Source: CAJXNP01 sp050305935
GTDB taxonomy: Bacteria > Bacteroidota > Bacteroidia > Cytophagales > Cyclobacteriaceae
DNA: 19,006 nucleotides
Assembly (NCBI GenBank): GCA_050305935.1
Contig: JBNLGG010000071.1
Coordinates: 1 to 19,006 of the forward strand
Direction of reading: 5' to 3'
Notes under the pieces: model-generated
Database searches by the model: none
What the model was told of the DNA's origin: nothing
What the model saw: only the letters and a program-made list of their open reading frames with translations
Program-made: the position numbers and the translations under genes
Part shown: positions 15,740 through 19,006 of the stretch, piece after piece
Position numbering within the stretch: the first letter of the stretch is position 1
Layout of the letters: each line of letters begins with the position of its first letter

Positions 15740-15788
15740 GTCTTAACAAAAGGTTTATCGACGTGCAATTAAGACACATTTTTTTTCC
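15740..15788 (+). terminator. Probable terminator after the pyruvate-kinase-like gene
   Basis: GTCTTAA (15740-15746) pairs with TTAAGAC (15769-15775); five bases later comes a run of eight or nine T residues ending near 15788. The stem is AT-rich and the loop long, so efficiency is uncertain. The rest of the 15694-15870 gap shows nothing else clear. Confidence 0.5.
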
Positions 15789-15870
15789 ATGACCAATAAC
15801 TAAAAAGTGACAGCTTGATCTTGCCATGGTAAATTGACCGAATGGGGTGGAAGCGATCCAGGTCAGGTTG

Positions 15871-17019
15871 CTATTCTTTCCTCGCATTTTTGATTTTTAG
15901 CCGGACTATGATTGGGAAGTGGTCAGAAAGGTATTTTTGTTCGTATGAATCGGTAAGTACAGCATATTTATTTACCGTAATTCCCTGGCTCACAAATATG
16001 TAGTCAATGCGTCGATCATCCACTGGTTCGCAAAAGAGGAAGCTATTAAACGTCCCTACCGGGCCAAATGGTGAAAGATCAGAGTGCTCAAAAGCATCTT
16101 TCAAATTTTTCGATAAAAGCTGAATCCCGTCACTCTCAGGTGTGAGGTTAAAATCGCCGGTCAGGATTAAGGGAAGATCTTCAGTATTTAGCTCTTTTAT
16201 TTTCTCCAGAATGAGCTTGGCGCTATTGAGGCGGGCAAGATTTCCCATGTGGTCAAAATGGGTGTTCATTGCCAATAGCATCTGGCCGGAGTGTTTCGAT
16301 TTTAGGAAGGCATAAGTGCATACCCTATTGAGGGCCGCGTCCCATCCTTTCGATGGCACATCCGGGGTTTCTGACAACCAGAATTGGCCATCCTTTACTA
16401 ATTCAAATGTATGGGTGTTGTAAAAAAGGGCTGAATATTCGCCACCGGTTTTTCCATCATCTCTGCCGGTTCCCACAAAACTGTAAGCAGCTAGTGCACT
16501 GTCAAGAAACTCAACCTGTCCCTGAAGTCCTTCCTGGATACCAACTACATCCGGCTCGTGAAACCGGATAAGCCCTGCAACGCGTTCCTTTCTGTTTTCC
16601 CACTGGTTTTCCCCATCCGTTACCGTAGCATAGCGGATATTGTAGGTCATGGCGGTAAAAGTGTGCGATATTTCTTTGTCTCCGTCAGAAATGATCATTG
16701 GCGACACAATTGGTAAAAACCTGGGTTGCGGCTCCATGCCAAAAAGACCGGATTCGCTTACACTTTCCACCTCTTTGATAGTTGGAGGATTGTTGATGGC
16801 GCAGTCCTCGGGATTTATTCTTTTCACATTTCGTAGAAGCTCGGTAGACCAGATGTGATCATCCGGTCCCCGGAGAATTTTCCGGGGCACCTCAAGGTTT
16901 TTTGCCATCGTTTCGATGGTAAGGTAGGTGCTATCGAATCGGGTTTGTGCAAAGGATTTTTGGGGAGAAAGAAGCATGGGTCCAATGACACATGCTGAAA
17001 TTAGAAAGTAGAATTTCAT
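15871..17019 (-). CDS. Secreted endonuclease/exonuclease/phosphatase protein with a dehydrogenase-derived N terminus
   Basis: A 382-residue exported protein. A signal peptide spans 1-24 (MKFYFLISACVIGPMLLS...SFA). The EEP (DNase I-like) domain covers about 122-378 with its key motifs intact: N127 (TYNIRY), E163 (GIQEG), N252/H254 (NTHFDH), D289/N291 (TGDFN), D339 (RRIDYI) and D366/H367 (SDHFP). It should hydrolyse phosphodiesters or phosphomonoesters of a nucleic acid, lipid or sugar outside the cytoplasm. Residues about 30-101 do not belong to this family: phrases such as NLEVP, GPDDHIWSTE, RINPED and SESGLFGM match the start of PQQ-dependent aldose sugar dehydrogenases (GSDH fold). The two parts are joined in one frame, so this looks like a fusion formed by deletion. 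The start is the ATG giving the signal peptide. Confidence 0.88.
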   Translation of the reverse strand: MKFYFLISACVIGPMLLSPQKSFAQTRFDSTYLTIETMAKNLEVPRKILRGPDDHIWSTELLRNVKRINPEDCAINNPPTIKEVESVSESGLFGMEPQPRFLPIVSPMIISDGDKEISHTFTAMTYNIRYATVTDGENQWENRKERVAGLIRFHEPDVVGIQEGLQGQVEFLDSALAAYSFVGTGRDDGKTGGEYSALFYNTHTFELVKDGQFWLSETPDVPSKGWDAALNRVCTYAFLKSKHSGQMLLAMNTHFDHMGNLARLNSAKLILEKIKELNTEDLPLILTGDFNLTPESDGIQLLSKNLKDAFEHSDLSPFGPVGTFNSFLFCEPVDDRRIDYIFVSQGITVNKYAVLTDSYEQKYLSDHFPIIVRLKIKNARKE

Positions 17020-17078
17020 AAGGTATAGCGAGTTGACTTTTCCTCTAAATTACAATAATTCTTGTCATAAGGCCCGGG

Positions 17079-19006
17079 CTAAAACTTCTCCAACAGATTT
17101 CTGTATTCCTGATTTTGTGGATAGTAAACAACCAACTGATCCAGGTAACTGCGTGCCCTGACTGCATTACCTTTTACATTGGCATAAAAATACACCAGCG
17201 CGTAAAGGAGCCCCTCATCTTTGGGATTTACACTTAGGCCTCGTAAAAAGGTGTTTTCGGCCTCATCAAATCGCTGAAGGTTTTGGTAGATCAAACCAAG
17301 GTTATAATAAAGGCGACTGTATTCCGGCATGTACCGGATGGCATTTTTGAATTCGGGAATGGCCTTTTCATATTCGCCCTTTTCCGATAGCAGAAGGCCC
17401 AGGGAATAGTAAGACTGCCCGTGCTCTGGCTCCTGTTCCACTATTTTTCTGAATGTTTCCTCAGCCTTGGCAAAATTTCCTTGTTCGTAGTACAAATTCG
17501 CCAGGTTGTTCCTTGCTGGATTGTTGCGATTGTCTATGTCGAGGGCTCTCAGGTAGGCTTTGATGGCCTCATTGTTTTGGCCAATGCGCTGATAATAAAT
17601 AGCTTTTTCCGTCTGCCCACCTGAAAAATCAGCTTTGGCCTGTAGGGACGTGAGGTATTCTTTTCTCGCCCTTTCAAAAGTTTTCTGCTGGCTTACAGGG
17701 ATTTCGGCAGATGGCAAAGCCGCTACCGCTTTAAAGGCCTTTATTCTGACCGCTTTTTTTTCGTCGTTCAGCAATGCCAGTAGTTTTGCTTTTGCCGATG
17801 GGCTGAGAGTAAATTCATTGAGTGCATCCGCCGCCGCCGCCCTGACCAACGGATCGCTGTCATCCATCCGGGTTTCAATTGCGCTTACAGCTTCCGGCTG
17901 GGTATATCGTGAAAGGTAGTGTAATCCGGTTGCCCGAACAATGGCTGGATATTGACTGCTTTTGCAGAGGCCAATTAGATAATCCAAAATCGCCGGGTCG
18001 CCGGACCGTGCAATAGAAAGGATATCGGTGTAATAAATGGAATCGACAGGGCCATACCACTTCTTGTAGGCATCATACGTCCATTCATTACTTTTACCCG
18101 TGTGACATTGATTACAGGCATTCGGCGAACCAAATTTAATACTCAGGTCAGGTCTTGGGATTCTGAAGCTATGATCTCTTCTGTAATCATTGACCATATA
18201 TAGTTTACCCGTCATGTGACAATTAATGCACTGGGAACCTTCCGATTCATTCCGGTGAAAAGTGTGTAGCTTGACATCGTATTTGGCGGGCTCGTGGCAT
18301 TGGAGGCATAGTGCATTGCCCACCAATTTAAGTTTCAGGTTATGAGGGTTGTGGCAATCGGAACACCTGACATCATTGTGATACATTTTACTCTGTACAA
18401 ACGATCCATAGACGTATACTTCATCCAGTATCTGGCCATCCCCGTGGTAGGCTCCTTCGTCGAGAAGACGTGGATAGTAATGATCCAGAAAACTTCCCTG
18501 GTGGTTGTAGGCAAGGGTCAACTGCTCACGCCGGGAATGACAGCGGGCGCATTGATCCACCTGCTCATGCGGTGTGTTTTTTGCCGTGAGGTACAAACCT
18601 TCCGATGCGAGATCAGAAAAATAGCCCTCTTTCTCAGCCTTCTCAGCGTGTAATTTGCCGGGCCCGTGGCATGCTTCACAGCTCACGTTGATGATCGAGA
18701 ATTGGGTATTAAATGAATCGGCTTTTTCAAAGTAGTTTTTTCGTACATTGGTGGAGTGGCAGTCGGCGCACATCGTGTTCCAGTTCATGGCGCCCCTGGT
18801 TTGATGGAGCCACTCATCCGGCAGCACATGGAAGCCAGGATAGAGGTCAAACCACTTTTTCTCAACGGCATCCCAGGCCGTGCTCAGGCATTGGAATTTT
18901 CCATCCGGGAATTTCACGATGTATTGCTGAAGGGGTGTGATACCGAATGTAAAGACGACCTGGTAGTCGTAATACTTGCCGTCAGGCCCCTGGGTATTTG
19001 CCCAGT
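17079..19006 (-). CDS. Multiheme cytochrome c with HEAT-like and TPR repeats (5' partial)
   Basis: The frame stays open to the right edge, so the N terminus is missing; 641 residues are visible. A GTG at 18917 is internal, because YYDYQVVFTFGITPLQQYIV precedes it in frame. Seven CXXCH heme sites are present, CADCH, CEACH, CARCH, CSDCH, CLQCH, CINCH and CNQCH, at residues 50, 80, 123, 185, 204, 230 and 268 counted from that GTG. At least one more may lie upstream. Residues about 300-410 resemble HEAT repeats (IVRATGLHYLSRY, VRAAAADALNEF), and about 450-605 form TPR units such as NNPARNNLANLYYEQGNFAK. Related proteins are periplasmic electron carriers or octaheme reductases with protein-binding repeats. 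It is 59 bases upstream of the phosphatase gene on the same strand. Confidence 0.9.
   Translation of the reverse strand, partial: WANTQGPDGKYYDYQVVFTFGITPLQQYIVKFPDGKFQCLSTAWDAVEKKWFDLYPGFHVLPDEWLHQTRGAMNWNTMCADCHSTNVRKNYFEKADSFNTQFSIINVSCEACHGPGKLHAEKAEKEGYFSDLASEGLYLTAKNTPHEQVDQCARCHSRREQLTLAYNHQGSFLDHYYPRLLDEGAYHGDGQILDEVYVYGSFVQSKMYHNDVRCSDCHNPHNLKLKLVGNALCLQCHEPAKYDVKLHTFHRNESEGSQCINCHMTGKLYMVNDYRRDHSFRIPRPDLSIKFGSPNACNQCHTGKSNEWTYDAYKKWYGPVDSIYYTDILSIARSGDPAILDYLIGLCKSSQYPAIVRATGLHYLSRYTQPEAVSAIETRMDDSDPLVRAAAADALNEFTLSPSAKAKLLALLNDEKKAVRIKAFKAVAALPSAEIPVSQQKTFERARKEYLTSLQAKADFSGGQTEKAIYYQRIGQNNEAIKAYLRALDIDNRNNPARNNLANLYYEQGNFAKAEETFRKIVEQEPEHGQSYYSLGLLLSEKGEYEKAIPEFKNAIRYMPEYSRLYYNLGLIYQNLQRFDEAENTFLRGLSVNPKDEGLLYALVYFYANVKGNAVRARSYLDQLVVYYPQNQEYRNLLEKF

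Noticed and set aside
1..19006. CRISPR array, insertion sequence transposase or phage genes
   Set aside because: No regularly spaced repeats, no transposase or integrase motifs and no phage structural genes were seen on either strand.

Overview
This 19 kb window looks like chromosome of a Bacteroidota bacterium, probably of the Cytophagales type. The support is: a Bacteroidota-style AccA; a remnant of a 7TM/AraC hybrid regulator typical of the phylum; a one-helix membrane protein resembling the DUF6090 group; a GIY-YIG mini-gene with repeat flanks; a catabolic cluster of glycoside hydrolases and a sodium symporter; mostly absent Shine-Dalgarno sequences; and moderate GC content. The assignment is inferred from gene content only.

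Region A (1-7623) is a carbohydrate-use locus. It holds a sugar isomerase/epimerase of the IolE/IolI TIM-barrel type (its first codons lie outside the window), a Gfo/Idh/MocA dehydrogenase resembling inositol 2-dehydrogenase, a convergent GntR/FCD repressor, a GH28 enzyme without signal peptide that overlaps a long SSS-family sodium symporter, and a GH43 lipoprotein. A plausible scheme is: the GH43 enzyme trims a glycoside in the envelope, the symporter imports the product, the cytoplasmic GH28 enzyme cuts it, and the dehydrogenase and isomerase process the monomer, with the GntR protein sensing an acidic intermediate. The substrate is not identified.

Region B (7624-10044) is accessory DNA. 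It holds two gene remnants (7696-7919 and 7946-8245), a strikingly AT-rich gene for a putative PD-(D/E)XK nuclease-like protein, a 14-bp inverted repeat spanning about 120 bp, a GIY-YIG mini-gene with a REP-like hairpin at its 5' side, and a tRNA-Asp with its own terminator. The heptamer TAACTTG (or its complement CAAGTTA) occurs four times around the nuclease-like gene. The layout suggests a cassette-like insertion next to a tRNA gene.

Region C (10045-15693) returns to core-like genes: accA with a strong terminator, then a tightly packed operon (one-helix membrane protein, metallo-beta-lactamase-fold hydrolase, patatin-like lipase), then an unusual pyruvate-kinase-like protein with an N-terminal helical extension, an enlarged B domain and no C domain.

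Region D (15694-19006) is on the minus strand. It holds a secreted endonuclease/exonuclease/phosphatase-fold protein whose N terminus appears to be a leftover piece of a PQQ-dependent sugar dehydrogenase, and a large multiheme cytochrome c with HEAT-like and TPR repeats that runs off the right edge.

The strongest candidates for something not previously described are the dehydrogenase-fragment/phosphatase chimera, the rearranged pyruvate-kinase-like protein, and the AT-rich nuclease cassette with its repeat-marked borders. None is proven from sequence reading alone.
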